From Granulicella arctica (GTDB lineage Bacteria > Acidobacteriota > Terriglobia > Terriglobales > Acidobacteriaceae): a stretch of 64,000 nucleotides of DNA. The stretch is from assembly GCF_025685605.1 (NCBI RefSeq), contig NZ_JAGTUT010000003.1, positions 124,001 through 188,000 of the forward strand. Reading direction: 5' to 3'. Under the pieces are notes generated by a model, which worked only from the letters and a program-made list of their open reading frames with translations, was not told the DNA's origin and ran no database searches. Positions 24,516 to 34,128 of the stretch are shown in pieces (positions within the stretch are counted from its first letter, which is position 1; each line of letters begins with the position of its first letter). A program made the translations under genes and the position numbers.

Positions 24516-25457
24516 ATGGTAGAAGCTATCGTGCTTTGGAATGAGCCGAACAATCTGTCTCACTGGAACTTCAAACTGGATCCTGACTGGGCGCGCTTTG
24601 CGGAGATGGTCAAGATAGCTTCGGCTGCCATTCGCAACGCGAATCCGGAGCTCACTATCGTTCTGGGCGGAGTGTCCTCCTGCGACTGCGACTTCCTTCG
24701 CCTGATGGTCAAGCATGGCGTGTTGGAGCATGTCGACGCCATCGGTGTGCATGGATTTCCTCTTGACTGGAATCACTGGCAGATCGACGAATGGCCCGAC
24801 CGCATCGCTGAGGCGCATGAAGTGACCGGCCTGCCGATCTGGGTGACGGAGGTCGGAGTCTCAAGCTTTGGGGCCGAGGAGGTGCAGGAGTTCGGCGTGC
24901 AACGGACGCTCGCTTTATTGAAAGACCGCGTCGAGCGCGTCCACTGGTATAGCCTCTTCGACCTGCCGCCAAGCTGGCCAGCAGAGACCCGGCACAAAGA
25001 GGCTGAAGGCTCTTCCTACTATCGCCACTACTACTTGGGTCTGATTCGCTCAGACGGCAAACCGAAGAAGTCCGTGGAACACTTCCCCACCGACGGCAGC
25101 GTAGGCTTCTGCCAGTGGTTCCACTTTGAAGATCCTAGGCTGGACGGCGCCGTGCAGTGGATGGGTGAGCACGGGGTGCAGTATCTGCGCACAGGCCTGA
25201 GTTGGGCGGATTCCTATCGTCCTGATGCCACGCAGTGGTTTGACCGGCAGATGAAAGCCCTTGAACCGTTCCGCGTTGCGCTGACGCTTTGTTTCACGCC
25301 GGCTCATCTGGGTCTCGAAGAACACCACACAAGCCCACCGAAGGATAACCAGCAGTTCGCCAACTTTGCAGCGTGGGCCGTCGCACGTTACGCGCCTTCC
25401 TCTCAACAACAGTTGCTTGCCGAGAACGAAGTACAGGACAAGGAATTCGCGCTATGA
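24516..25457 (+). CDS. Clan-A glycoside hydrolase-like protein
   Basis: A protein of about 313 aa. The acid/base motif LWNEPNNLSHW is at the very N-terminus and the second catalytic Glu fits WVTEVGVSSFG, as in clan-A (GH5/GH39/xylosidase-like) barrels. A full barrel would need beta strands before the first motif, and only about six residues precede it, so it is shorter than usual; the C-terminal half (VQYLRTGLSWADSYRP) looks like a second, incomplete barrel repeat. It has no signal peptide, so it acts in the cytosol. First gene of the glycan cluster; overlaps the next gene by ATGA. Confidence 0.75.
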   Translation: MVEAIVLWNEPNNLSHWNFKLDPDWARFAEMVKIASAAIRNANPELTIVLGGVSSCDCDFLRLMVKHGVLEHVDAIGVHGFPLDWNHWQIDEWPDRIAEAHEVTGLPIWVTEVGVSSFGAEEVQEFGVQRTLALLKDRVERVHWYSLFDLPPSWPAETRHKEAEGSSYYRHYYLGLIRSDGKPKKSVEHFPTDGSVGFCQWFHFEDPRLDGAVQWMGEHGVQYLRTGLSWADSYRPDATQWFDRQMKALEPFRVALTLCFTPAHLGLEEHHTSPPKDNQQFANFAAWAVARYAPSSQQQLLAENEVQDKEFAL

Positions 25458-26608
25458 ACCCAACCTCTCATATTGATGCTAAGCGGTCGAAGCAGGTTCT
25501 TATCACTGGCGGCGCGGGCTTCGTGGGCTCCCACCTTGCAGATGGGCTTCTCGCAGCGGGGCACCGCGTCCGCATTCTCGATGACCTGACGCCCCAGGTT
25601 CATCACGACGGGCCACCTTCTTATCTCTCGCCAGGGGTCGAATTGATCGTGGGCGATGTGCGTGACCCTAACCTTCTGCGAGAAGTGTTGAAGAGCGTGC
25701 ATGTGGTCTTTCACTTTGCCGCGACCGTAGGCGTAGGACAATCCATGTACGAGATCAGCCGCTACATGAGCGTCAACACGCAGGGCACTGCGGAACTTCT
25801 GCAGGCGATTTTGGACACAAAGACCCCGATCCAGAAGCTGATTGTGGCTTCTTCCATGTCGATCTACGGGGAAGGCCGATACATGTGCGGTGATTGCAGG
25901 AAGCCGGCCTTTCCGCCAGTACGTCCCGCATCCCAGTTGAAGGCCGGTAAGTGGGAGCTTCATTGCGACGCGTGCGGCGGCGTGCTTCAGCCCGAACCCA
26001 CAGATGAGACCAAGCCTTCTGAGATCAACTCCATCTATGCGCTTTCCAAGCGGGACCAGGAGGAGTTGTGCTTGATCTACGGGCGCACCTATGGTGTTCC
26101 TGTAACTGCGTTACGCTTCTTCAACATCTATGGAACGCGTCAAGCGCTCTCCAATCCCTATACGGGAGTGGCTGCCATCTTTGCGGCCCGGCTGATCAAT
26201 AACCAGGCTCCGCTGGTGTTTGAGGATGGGGAACAGCAACGCGACTTCGTCAGCGTGCATGACATCGTGCGTGCAAATATGCTGGCGATGGAGCGGCCCG
26301 AATCCGACGGCGAGGTCATCAACATCGGTTGCGGCAAGCCCATCAAGATCCGCAGAGTGGCGGAGATTCTGGCAGCGGCGCTGGGCAAAGCGGACCTTGT
26401 GCCGGTGATCACGCAGAAGTACCGGTCAGGCGACATACGGCATTGCTTCGCAGACCTGACCAAGGCACGTCGTCTCCTAGGCTACGAGCCGCAGGTCACG
26501 CATGATGAGGGCTTCCGCGAATTGGCGGCGTGGCTTGCGCATCAGGAGGCAGACGATAAGGCGGAAACCATGCTGCAGGAGCTGAGCACCTACGGGTTGA
26601 CCGCCTAA
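25454..26608 (+). CDS. Extended SDR sugar-nucleotide epimerase with four-cysteine insertion
   Basis: A 384-aa NAD-dependent epimerase/dehydratase. The cofactor motif is TGGAGFVG (residues 18-25) and the catalytic pair is Tyr195-x3-Lys199 (IYALSK). Between the catalytic Ser strand (VASSMSIYGEG) and the Tyr helix there is an unusual insertion, about residues 143-180, with two CxxC pairs (Cys145/148 and Cys171/174) that could form a zinc ribbon. The substrate is probably a UDP- or dTDP-hexose. Overlaps the glycosidase gene by 4 bp and abuts the second SDR gene, indicating translational coupling. Confidence 0.88.
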   Translation: MNPTSHIDAKRSKQVLITGGAGFVGSHLADGLLAAGHRVRILDDLTPQVHHDGPPSYLSPGVELIVGDVRDPNLLREVLKSVHVVFHFAATVGVGQSMYEISRYMSVNTQGTAELLQAILDTKTPIQKLIVASSMSIYGEGRYMCGDCRKPAFPPVRPASQLKAGKWELHCDACGGVLQPEPTDETKPSEINSIYALSKRDQEELCLIYGRTYGVPVTALRFFNIYGTRQALSNPYTGVAAIFAARLINNQAPLVFEDGEQQRDFVSVHDIVRANMLAMERPESDGEVINIGCGKPIKIRRVAEILAAALGKADLVPVITQKYRSGDIRHCFADLTKARRLLGYEPQVTHDEGFRELAAWLAHQEADDKAETMLQELSTYGLTA

Positions 26609-26649
26609 TGCGAGAGCGTCAGAAGCTGGAGCAGAAAGGACATGGAGAG

Positions 26650-27768
26650 ATGAAGGATCGGAAGCAGCGCATAATCCTGATTACCGGGGGCGCTGGGTTC
26701 ATTGGGTCGAACCTTACGGAGCGGCTGCTGCGGGAGCCGGGCGTTCGCGTGCGCGTCTTTGACAATCTTTCCAGGCCGGGCGTGGAGCATAACCTAGCTT
26801 GGCTACAGGGCCTTAATACAAGCGACCGGCTGGAGTTTGTGCAAGGAGATGTACGCTATGCCGACGAGGTCTGTGAAGCCGCACACGATGCCGATGAGAT
26901 CTATCACCTGGCTGCACAAGTTGCCGTGACAACCTCAATCTACGATCCTCGCGCCGACTTCGAAGTGAACGTAGCGGGAACATTTCACGTGTTGGAGGCG
27001 GCTCGCCGGTCCGGCAGGCGGCCATTCTTGCTGTTTACCTCCACCAACAAGGTTTACGGGTCGCTCTACGGGGTGCCGGTGCAGGCCTCGGGCAGCCGGT
27101 ACGTTGCGTCCGATAAGAGCTTCCGCGGCGTCAAAGAGAGTGAGGCGCTGGACTTTCATTCGCCCTATGGCTGCTCCAAGGGCGCTGCAGATCAGTATGT
27201 GCGCGACTACGCGCGCATCTACAACCTCCCCTCAGTGGTATTTCGGATGTCGTGCATCGCGGGGCCACGGCAGTTTGGGACAGAGGATCAGGGCTGGGTG
27301 GCGCACTTCCTGTACTCGGTGCTGGAACGCCGTCCGATCACGGTGTATGGCGATGGCTTGCAGGTGCGGGATATCTTGCATGTGCATGATTTGATCGACG
27401 GCATGATGGCCGCGCGCAGGGAGCAGGAACACACTGCAGGCGAGATCTATAATCTGGGCGGCGGACTGGAAAGGGCAATCTCCATCATCGAGATGCTGGA
27501 TGCGATTGCCGATGAGACTGGCATAAGGCCTTTGTTGCGCTACGACGGCATTCGTCCAGGAGATCAGCCGCTATATATCTCCGACACGAGCAAGCTAACA
27601 GCGCATACAGGCTGGCAGGCAAGGCGCTCCTGCGTGGAGACGCTCAAGGCGATTCATGGCTTCTGGAGCGGCAATCGTGCGCTGCTCGCTGGGCAGCGCA
27701 GCGTTGCAGCCGAGAGCGTTACATCCAAGGTTGAAGGCTCGAGTCTGGTAGCGGAGGAGGTCGCATGA
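26650..27768 (+). CDS. NAD-dependent sugar epimerase/dehydratase
   Basis: Extended SDR of about 372 aa. The cofactor motif is TGGAGFIGSNL, the catalytic site is SPYGCSKGAAD (Tyr-x3-Lys) and TSTNKVYG is the Ser/Thr strand. I prefer ATG 26650, which has AAAGGA upstream; an ATG at 26608 overlapping the previous stop adds 14 unconserved residues. The pattern YGCSKGAADQYVRDYARIY resembles CDP-paratose/tyvelose-type epimerases, but substrate cannot be settled by eye. Overlaps the radical SAM gene by ATGA. Confidence 0.87.
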   Translation: MKDRKQRIILITGGAGFIGSNLTERLLREPGVRVRVFDNLSRPGVEHNLAWLQGLNTSDRLEFVQGDVRYADEVCEAAHDADEIYHLAAQVAVTTSIYDPRADFEVNVAGTFHVLEAARRSGRRPFLLFTSTNKVYGSLYGVPVQASGSRYVASDKSFRGVKESEALDFHSPYGCSKGAADQYVRDYARIYNLPSVVFRMSCIAGPRQFGTEDQGWVAHFLYSVLERRPITVYGDGLQVRDILHVHDLIDGMMAARREQEHTAGEIYNLGGGLERAISIIEMLDAIADETGIRPLLRYDGIRPGDQPLYISDTSKLTAHTGWQARRSCVETLKAIHGFWSGNRALLAGQRSVAAESVTSKVEGSSLVAEEVA

Positions 27769-29096
27769 AGTATGCATTAGTCAATCCGAAATGGAGCTTC
27801 GAAGGCTCGACCTACTTCGGTTGCGCGGAGGCTCACTTCCCGCTGGAGCTACTTTCTGCGCGTGAGGTGCTGCGTCAAGCCGGGCATGAGGTGTTGCTAG
27901 TAGACGCATGGATGGAAGACCTTACGCCGCAGCAGGTGAGGCAGCGGCTTAACTCGTTTGACGAAGATTTTCTCGTTATTCCCACCGCTCCCTCTTATCT
28001 GTTCTGGCGCTGCCCTCAGCCTGAACTCCGTGTACCTCAACAGTGGATAGCCGCATTGGACCGAGAATCGAAGAAAATTGTGATTGGGCCGCATGGATCG
28101 GTCACGCCGCTGGCCACGCTGCGTAAAACGGGCGCGGACATCGTGCTTCGCGGCGAGCCCGATCAGACGCTGCCGCAACTGGCATCGATGCCATGGGAGA
28201 TGATTGCCGGTTGTGTATGGCGCGATGATGCTGGGCGCATAAGCGCGACACCCGGACTAGGCGCAACCGATATGCGTGCGATCGGGACCCTCGATTATTC
28301 AGACTATCCAGTGGAGAAACACTCACATCTGCATCACATCTTTGCGGGGAACGGCGCGGACCACCTGCGTCGTGGCGCGGAGGTCGAGTTCGCGCGCGGA
28401 TGCCCGTATAGCTGCACGTTCTGCAACAAAACCCTGTTTCGTAACAAGTATCGCGAGCGTGAACTGAACGCCGTTGTGGCAGAGATCGACCACCTGATTG
28501 CGCGTGGGGTGGAGTACATCTACTTCATCGACGAGATATTCGGAGTGGGCAAGCAGGTGCGTGAACTGCTGGAAGAGATCGCAAAAAGGCCCATAGCGAT
28601 TGGATTCCAAACCCGGATCGACCTATGGGATGAGGCTTCGATCGATCTCTTGGCACGGGCCCACTGTATGTCGTTTGAGTGCGGAGTGGAATCCATCACC
28701 GATGAAGGCCGGGATGCCATGAACAAGAACTGCCGCATCACAACGGAGCGGATCACGGAGCTCTTGGTCTATGCGCGGCAGCGAATACCGTGGGTTCAGG
28801 CGAACCTGATCAAAGTGCGTGAAGACGATCCGGTGCAGGTGGCGGCATGGCAGGCGAACCTAAAATCAAAGGGTGTCTGGGTAAGTGAGCCGGTGCCAAT
28901 GTTCCCGTTTCCAGGAAGTCCGGAGTATGTGACAACCTTTGGTGCGCAACCAGATGAGACCGCGTGGGAGCGGGCACATGAGTTCTATCTGCAGTTGTTC
29001 GTAGACAAGGGCTTTAGCGACATCCAGGATCAACAACCGCTGACCTTGCAACAGCTGGAAGCAATGGACGAGGAGATGGTATGCGTGTCCTGCTGA
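27765..29096 (+). CDS. B12-binding radical SAM protein of an oligosaccharide cluster
   Basis: A 443-aa protein. The N-terminal part has the B12-binding fold (LELLSAREVLRQAGHEVLLV, then VIGPHGSVTPLATL), without an obvious DxHxxG lower-ligand motif. The radical SAM core binds a 4Fe-4S cluster through Cys213-x3-Cys217-x2-Cys220 (CPYSCTFCNK). This architecture matches my recollection of the TIGR04295 family, found in a conserved multi-gene glycan cassette; I could not run the profile. It could methylate or rearrange a sugar. Its start overlaps the second SDR gene and its end overlaps the GT4 gene by 16 bp. Confidence 0.87.
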   Translation: MKYALVNPKWSFEGSTYFGCAEAHFPLELLSAREVLRQAGHEVLLVDAWMEDLTPQQVRQRLNSFDEDFLVIPTAPSYLFWRCPQPELRVPQQWIAALDRESKKIVIGPHGSVTPLATLRKTGADIVLRGEPDQTLPQLASMPWEMIAGCVWRDDAGRISATPGLGATDMRAIGTLDYSDYPVEKHSHLHHIFAGNGADHLRRGAEVEFARGCPYSCTFCNKTLFRNKYRERELNAVVAEIDHLIARGVEYIYFIDEIFGVGKQVRELLEEIAKRPIAIGFQTRIDLWDEASIDLLARAHCMSFECGVESITDEGRDAMNKNCRITTERITELLVYARQRIPWVQANLIKVREDDPVQVAAWQANLKSKGVWVSEPVPMFPFPGSPEYVTTFGAQPDETAWERAHEFYLQLFVDKGFSDIQDQQPLTLQQLEAMDEEMVCVSC

Positions 29097-30196
29097 CGAC
29101 GGATACCGTCGGCGGGGTGTGGACGTTTACCAGGGAGTTGACGGCGGGGTTACTGGCGCAGGGGCATGCTACAGCGCTCGTGAGCTTTGGGCGCATGCCT
29201 TCGTGCGCACAGCGGTGCTGGGCTCTCGAGACGGAAGAGCAGTACGGGTCGGCGTTCCGGTACGAAGCTTTAGGTGTGCCGCTTGAGTGGATGGAAAGGA
29301 ATCACGCTGCGTACTTCGATGCCGAGAGCTTGCTGCTTCGCGTGGCGGATGAGTTTGAGGCAGAGATAATCCATACAAATCAGTTTTGCTTTGGGGCCTT
29401 GCCGGTCGAAGTTCCCAAGGTTGTGACGGCGCATAGCGATGTACTGAGTTGGGCGGAGGCATGCAGGCCTGATGGAATAGAGGACTCAGGCTGGCTTCGG
29501 CAGTATAAACGTCTGGTTTCTGCAGGCATCTCAGGAGCGGATCTTATTGCGACACCGACGCACTGGATGCGCGACGCACTGGCCCGCAACTTCCCCACTC
29601 CAGCAGAGGTACGAGTGATCCTCAACGGGCGGAGCCTGGCGGCAGACTGCAAAGGTGAGCCGCGGCGTCTACAGGCGGTAACGGTGGGTCGGGTTTGGGA
29701 TGAGGCAAAGGGCCTTGCGGTGTTAGATGAGTTCGAGATCTGTATGCCGATGCGGGTGGTGGGAGAAGCTCACTTTGAAGACGAGCGTGCACCCGCGCTA
29801 AAGACAGTGAAGTTTCTCGGCAAGCTGGAGGAGGATGAGGTCCTTCGTAATTTGCGAAGGAGCAGTGTATATCTTGCAACTTCGATCTACGAACCGTTCG
29901 GTCTTGCTCCTCTGGAGGCTGCGCTATGCGGATGTGGTGTGGTGGCAAGAGATATTGCAAGTCTGCGCGAGGTCTGGGGCGACGCTGCCATCTATTTCAA
30001 GGATGGCAACCGGCTGAGTGACGTTATGTTGCGCTTGCGTGATGTACCAGAAGAGCTTGAGGCGTTGCGGATGCGCTCTATGGCGCGCGCCTTAGAGTTG
30101 TCGGCGGATCGCATGGTCGAAGCTTACATCGCGCTATATGAGCAGTTGCTCATCGTCAAAAGTACGCACGAGGAAGCAGTCGCCTATGCCGACTAA
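29081..30196 (+). CDS. GT4-family glycosyltransferase
   Basis: A 371-aa GT-B enzyme. The donor-binding motif EPFGLAPLEAALCGCGVVA near residue 270 is the Glu-x7-Glu signature of family GT4, and TVGRVWDEAKGLAVL is the usual start of the second Rossmann domain. It presumably adds a nucleotide-activated sugar on the cytosolic side. The ATG lies within the last codons of the radical SAM gene, so the two are translationally coupled. Confidence 0.87.
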   Translation: MRVLLTTDTVGGVWTFTRELTAGLLAQGHATALVSFGRMPSCAQRCWALETEEQYGSAFRYEALGVPLEWMERNHAAYFDAESLLLRVADEFEAEIIHTNQFCFGALPVEVPKVVTAHSDVLSWAEACRPDGIEDSGWLRQYKRLVSAGISGADLIATPTHWMRDALARNFPTPAEVRVILNGRSLAADCKGEPRRLQAVTVGRVWDEAKGLAVLDEFEICMPMRVVGEAHFEDERAPALKTVKFLGKLEEDEVLRNLRRSSVYLATSIYEPFGLAPLEAALCGCGVVARDIASLREVWGDAAIYFKDGNRLSDVMLRLRDVPEELEALRMRSMARALELSADRMVEAYIALYEQLLIVKSTHEEAVAYAD

Positions 30197-31298
30197 ACTT
30201 CGCATCGCTTACGTGGCGCATACGCTTCGTTCAGACTGGAACAACGGCAATGCACACTTCTTGCGAGGATTAACTAGGGCTTTAGCCGCAATGGGCCACG
30301 ACGTGACGATCCTGGAGCCTGAGACGGAGTGGTCGATTGAGAACCTTCGCACCGAATCTTTGGGAGAACGATCGCTTGCGGACTTCGCACGGTTGTACCC
30401 GGACCTGGACGTGGTGACCTACGCCCGCGGAGAAGACGAAGACTGGTGGCGCTCCGTGCTGCAAGATCAGCATGTGGCAATCCTGCATGAGTGGAACCCG
30501 CCTGAGCTGGCGCAGCTTCTATTGAGATTACGGGATGAGCTTGGATTCCTGCTGCTCTTTCACGATACCCATCATCGAGCCTCCTCGACACCCGAGCAGA
30601 TGGAGCGCTTTGGGTTGGCTCGCTTTGATGGAGTGCTTGCGTTTGGCGAGGCCCTGCGCACGATCTATCGGGACCGTTTCGGCCTGACACGAGTCTGGAC
30701 CTTGCATGAGGCCGCGGACACGACCGTGTTCCGGCGCGTGCCCACGTTGGGGAGGGTCACGGACGCAGTCTGGATCGGCAACTGGGGCGACGGTGAACGT
30801 TCTGCTGAGATCCGCGAGTATTATCTGGAGCCTGCAGCCGCTTTGCGGGAACAGGCACGCTTCACGATCTATGGCGTACGCTATCCGCAGGATGGGCTTA
30901 AAGCCTGCGCGGATGCAGGAGTCTTCTATGGTGGTTACCTGCCTAATTTGGATGCGCCTGCGGTGTACGCCGCAGCGAGGTTGACGGTCCATATTCCGCG
31001 GCAACAATACAGCTCCGCGATGACAGGCATCCCGACGATCCGGGTCTTTGAAGCTCTGGCCTGCGGGGTCCCTTTGTTGTCTGCACCCTGGCAGGATTGT
31101 GAAGAGCTCTTTCGTCCCGGCGATTTCACAATGGTGCAGGGTGGAGCCGAGATGCTCTCAGCGATGGGCACTTTATTGAAGCATCCGGAGATAGCCGAAG
31201 CGCAGAGTGCGCGCGGACTTGAGACGGTACTCGCACGGCATACCTGTGCACACCGTGCACAGCAGTTGATGGAAATTTGTGAGGAGTTGAACGGGTGA
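30186..31298 (+). CDS. CgeB-like glycosyltransferase, copy 1
   Basis: A 370-aa GT-B protein from ATG 30186, overlapping the GT4 gene. The N-terminal domain begins RIAYVAHTLRSDWNNGNAH. The C-terminal domain carries MTGIPTIRVFEALACGVPLL and then PWQDCEELF, the CgeB/DUF3880-type donor site in which a Glu sits one turn before the ACG loop. Related copies at 31295, 32371 and 36569 share the opening pattern and the F(E)A-ACG motif. Acceptor and donor unknown. Confidence 0.82.
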   Translation: MPTKLRIAYVAHTLRSDWNNGNAHFLRGLTRALAAMGHDVTILEPETEWSIENLRTESLGERSLADFARLYPDLDVVTYARGEDEDWWRSVLQDQHVAILHEWNPPELAQLLLRLRDELGFLLLFHDTHHRASSTPEQMERFGLARFDGVLAFGEALRTIYRDRFGLTRVWTLHEAADTTVFRRVPTLGRVTDAVWIGNWGDGERSAEIREYYLEPAAALREQARFTIYGVRYPQDGLKACADAGVFYGGYLPNLDAPAVYAAARLTVHIPRQQYSSAMTGIPTIRVFEALACGVPLLSAPWQDCEELFRPGDFTMVQGGAEMLSAMGTLLKHPEIAEAQSARGLETVLARHTCAHRAQQLMEICEELNG

Positions 31299-32374
31299 AG
31301 ATCTTTGCATTTGGATCGAGTATCGTGTCGTCTTACTGGAACGGCGCGGCAACCTATTACCGCGGCTGTTACAAATACCTTTCGCGCCGCGGCCATGAGA
31401 TCACGTTCGCGGAGCCCGATGCATACGGACGGCAGCAGCATCGCGACTCCGAAGACTTCTCCTACGTTCGCTCCTTGGTGTACCGGCCGGGGGTGGACCT
31501 TGATGACATGTTGAAGCTTGCAGCCGATGCCGATGTCATCGTAAAGCATAGCGGAATCGGGGTAGATGACGAGACGCTGGAGCGTCGCATCCTCGAGTTG
31601 CAGGACCGAGCAGTAATCACCTTCTGGGATGTCGATGCGCCGGCTACAATCGCCCGCATGCATGCCGATGCCGGGGATGCGTTCAGGACTTCCATGCCCC
31701 AGTACGATGCGGTCCTGACCTATGGTGGTGGACCGTGGTGCCGTGAGCAGTACCTTGCACTGGGCGCTCGAGCCTACTTCAGCATGTACAACGGACTGGA
31801 CCCGGAGACGCATTACCCGGTGCCGCCTGATGCTTCACTGAAGTGCGACGTGGCGTTCCTTGGCAACCGGCTGCCGGACCGCGAGGCTCGGGTGGAGGAA
31901 CTCTTTCTGGGTGCAGCTGACCTCTCGCCAGAGAGCAGCTTCCTGCTCGGTGGAGAGGGCTGGGGCGACAAGCACATGCCCGCGAACGTTCGCTATATCG
32001 GACACGTCCCGACCGCGGATCACAACCGGGTGAACTGCTCGGCCGGAATGGTCATGAACATTAACCGGGCGTCGATGGCGACCTCCGGCTTCTCCCCGCC
32101 CACGCGGATCTTTGAGGTGGCGGGTGCCGGTACCTGCCTGCTTTGCGACGACTGGCCCGGCATCGATGATTGCTTTGAGCCGGGATCGGAGATCCTTGTA
32201 GTCAAGACTGCTGAAGATGTCGTGCGCGCGCTGGCCAAGCACGACAGCGTGACCCGGCGGAAGATCGGTGCGGCCTTCCATGCACGTGGCCTGCGGAATC
32301 ACACCTACGCGCAGCGTGCGGCGCAGGCGGAGAGAGCGTTTACGCATTGCCTGCGGGAGCGCGTCCTGGCATGA
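31295..32374 (+). CDS. CgeB-like glycosyltransferase, copy 2
   Basis: A 359-aa protein beginning at a GTG that overlaps the previous stop. Opening KIFAFGSSIVSSYWNGAAT; the donor region reads SPPTRIFEVAGAGTCLL followed by DDWPGIDDCFEPGSEIL, close to CgeB-type spore-envelope glycosyltransferases. No membrane segment. It differs from its neighbours enough to suggest that it uses a different acceptor. Confidence 0.82.
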   Translation: MKIFAFGSSIVSSYWNGAATYYRGCYKYLSRRGHEITFAEPDAYGRQQHRDSEDFSYVRSLVYRPGVDLDDMLKLAADADVIVKHSGIGVDDETLERRILELQDRAVITFWDVDAPATIARMHADAGDAFRTSMPQYDAVLTYGGGPWCREQYLALGARAYFSMYNGLDPETHYPVPPDASLKCDVAFLGNRLPDREARVEELFLGAADLSPESSFLLGGEGWGDKHMPANVRYIGHVPTADHNRVNCSAGMVMNINRASMATSGFSPPTRIFEVAGAGTCLLCDDWPGIDDCFEPGSEILVVKTAEDVVRALAKHDSVTRRKIGAAFHARGLRNHTYAQRAAQAERAFTHCLRERVLA

Positions 32375-33438
32375 AGATTGTCGTATACGGGCTGACGATT
32401 ACCTCGTCTTGGGGCAACGGGCATGCGACGACCTATCGGTCCTTGCTGAAGGCCTTAGCCGGACGAGGACACCAGATCGTATTCGTTGAGAAGGACGTGG
32501 AATGGTACCGGAACAATCGTGACCTTCCCCGCCCCGCCTTCTGCTCGGTTGAGCTATACGAGGACTGGGCTATAGAAGAGACGCGTCTCATTCGCCATAG
32601 TCTGGACGCAGACGCGGCAGTGGTGGGCTCATATTTTCCAGACGCCATCGCAGCATCTCAGGCTTTGTTCGCGCGGGCGAAATGTCCGGTTCTCTTCTAT
32701 GACATCGATACGCCAATCACGCTGCGCAAGCTGCGGGAGAGTGGCAGCACGGATTATGTGACGCGGCGGCAGATCCCGTCATACTCGGCTTACCTGAGTT
32801 TCACCAGCGGACCCGCGCTGCTGGAGCTTGAGAACAGCTTCGGGGCCCGCCGCGCTCTTGCCTTCTTCTGTTCCGTCGATCCAGAGATCTATCATCCCAC
32901 CGCAGTAAAGGTAGAGTTCCAATGCGCACTGAGCTACCTGGGAACCTATGCTTCGGATCGGCAGAGCAAGCTGATGAATCTTCTGAACAGGGCAGCCGGG
33001 CTCTTGCCTGCGGAGCGCTTCGTCGTCGCAGGGCCGCAGTACCCGGCCACTCTGGAGTGGAGCGGCAATGTGCAACGCATGGTTCACGTCCCGCCGCCGG
33101 ATCATCCTACCTTCTACTCGTCCTCACGGTTTACGCTCAATCTAACCCGTGACAATATGGTCGCAGCCGGATACTCGCCTTCCGTGCGGCTGTTTGAGGC
33201 GTCTGCGTGTGGTGTAGCGATAATTTCAGACTCATGGCCGGGGCTGGAGGAGTTCCTCAAGCCCGGTGAAGAGATTCTGCTTCCCTCCTCAGACGAGGAT
33301 GTCGCGCGAATGCTGACCGGGATCTCCGACGAGGAGCGAAAGCGCATGGGAGCACGGGCACGTGAGAGAATCCTTGCGACTCACACCTCGAACCACCGCG
33401 CCGTTGAGTTCGAACGCATCGTAAGCGAATGCGCATGA
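32371..33438 (+). CDS. CgeB-like glycosyltransferase, copy 3
   Basis: A 355-aa protein from ATG 32371, overlapping the preceding stop by ATGA. The opening VVYGLTITSSWGNGHATTYR is nearly the same as the minus-strand copy at 36569 (VIFGLTISSSWGNGHATLWR), so these two are the closest pair in the cluster. The donor region is SPSVRLFEASACGVAII. It is the last gene of the plus-strand arm; its stop is 6 bp from the end of the opposing HAD gene. Confidence 0.82.
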   Translation: MKIVVYGLTITSSWGNGHATTYRSLLKALAGRGHQIVFVEKDVEWYRNNRDLPRPAFCSVELYEDWAIEETRLIRHSLDADAAVVGSYFPDAIAASQALFARAKCPVLFYDIDTPITLRKLRESGSTDYVTRRQIPSYSAYLSFTSGPALLELENSFGARRALAFFCSVDPEIYHPTAVKVEFQCALSYLGTYASDRQSKLMNLLNRAAGLLPAERFVVAGPQYPATLEWSGNVQRMVHVPPPDHPTFYSSSRFTLNLTRDNMVAAGYSPSVRLFEASACGVAIISDSWPGLEEFLKPGEEILLPSSDEDVARMLTGISDEERKRMGARARERILATHTSNHRAVEFERIVSECA

Positions 33439-33444
33439 GGCAGC

Positions 33445-34128
33445 TTACATCACCAACGGCGTAAGCAGGTCAGCGAGCGTTGCGATGGCGCGGGTGGGCG
33501 CTTCCGCCTGCAGAATCTCCATGGAGAAGATCCCGGTAGCGACGGCGATGACATCAAGCCCATTCGAGTGTGCGGCGCGAACGTCAGCAGGAGTATCCCC
33601 AACTACACAGATGGTTGCGCCCGCGCTGGTCAGGCCTCGTGCCATTTCTACCGCCGCCTTGAAGACATCATGACGGGTTTCGTAGACGTCGCTGTACCCG
33701 CCGAAGTGGAAGCGGTCGAGCAGGCCGGCATGCGCCAGCTTCACGCGGCCGATGCCTTCCAGGTTGCCGGTGGCGACACCGAGAATTGCGCCTTTTGCAC
33801 GCAGGTGATTGAGCACCTCAGGTACCTGGGGCAACACCGTCAGGCGAAGATCTGCCTGATCGCGCGTGACGAAGGCACACATGCGTTGCTGCATCTGAGG
33901 CAGTCGCGGACGCCACTCAGCCTCGGGGACGTTGGCCAGGGTCAGCGCATCGCGCAGAATGCCGTTGTCGACGTTGCCATGCGTGGTCACGCCATCAAGA
34001 TTGAGCGGCCGACCGGCCAGCATGGTGAGCGCCTCGCAGAAGGCGAAGTAGTGCACGGCATCCGTGGCGTTGAGCAGCGTTCCATCGATATCAAACAGAT
34101 AGGCGTCGTAGGCATCCCAGGGTGTCAT
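33445..34128 (-). CDS. HAD-family phosphatase
   Basis: A 227-aa haloacid-dehalogenase hydrolase from ATG 34128; the longer frame to 34251 is not needed. Motif I is FDIDGTLLN, motif II is GVATGN, and motif III/IV is CVVGDTPADVRAA. The cap is helical, as in phosphoglycolate- or beta-phosphoglucomutase-like members. In this cluster it may remove phosphate from a sugar phosphate or a glycan intermediate. It overlaps the GT9-like gene by 4 bp. Confidence 0.87.
   Translation of the reverse strand: MTPWDAYDAYLFDIDGTLLNATDAVHYFAFCEALTMLAGRPLNLDGVTTHGNVDNGILRDALTLANVPEAEWRPRLPQMQQRMCAFVTRDQADLRLTVLPQVPEVLNHLRAKGAILGVATGNLEGIGRVKLAHAGLLDRFHFGGYSDVYETRHDVFKAAVEMARGLTSAGATICVVGDTPADVRAAHSNGLDVIAVATGIFSMEILQAEAPTRAIATLADLLTPLVM

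Noticed and set aside
30935..31813. Minus-strand open frame of 292 aa
   Set aside because: Shadow of two glycosyltransferase genes; no motif and cysteine/arginine-rich random composition.
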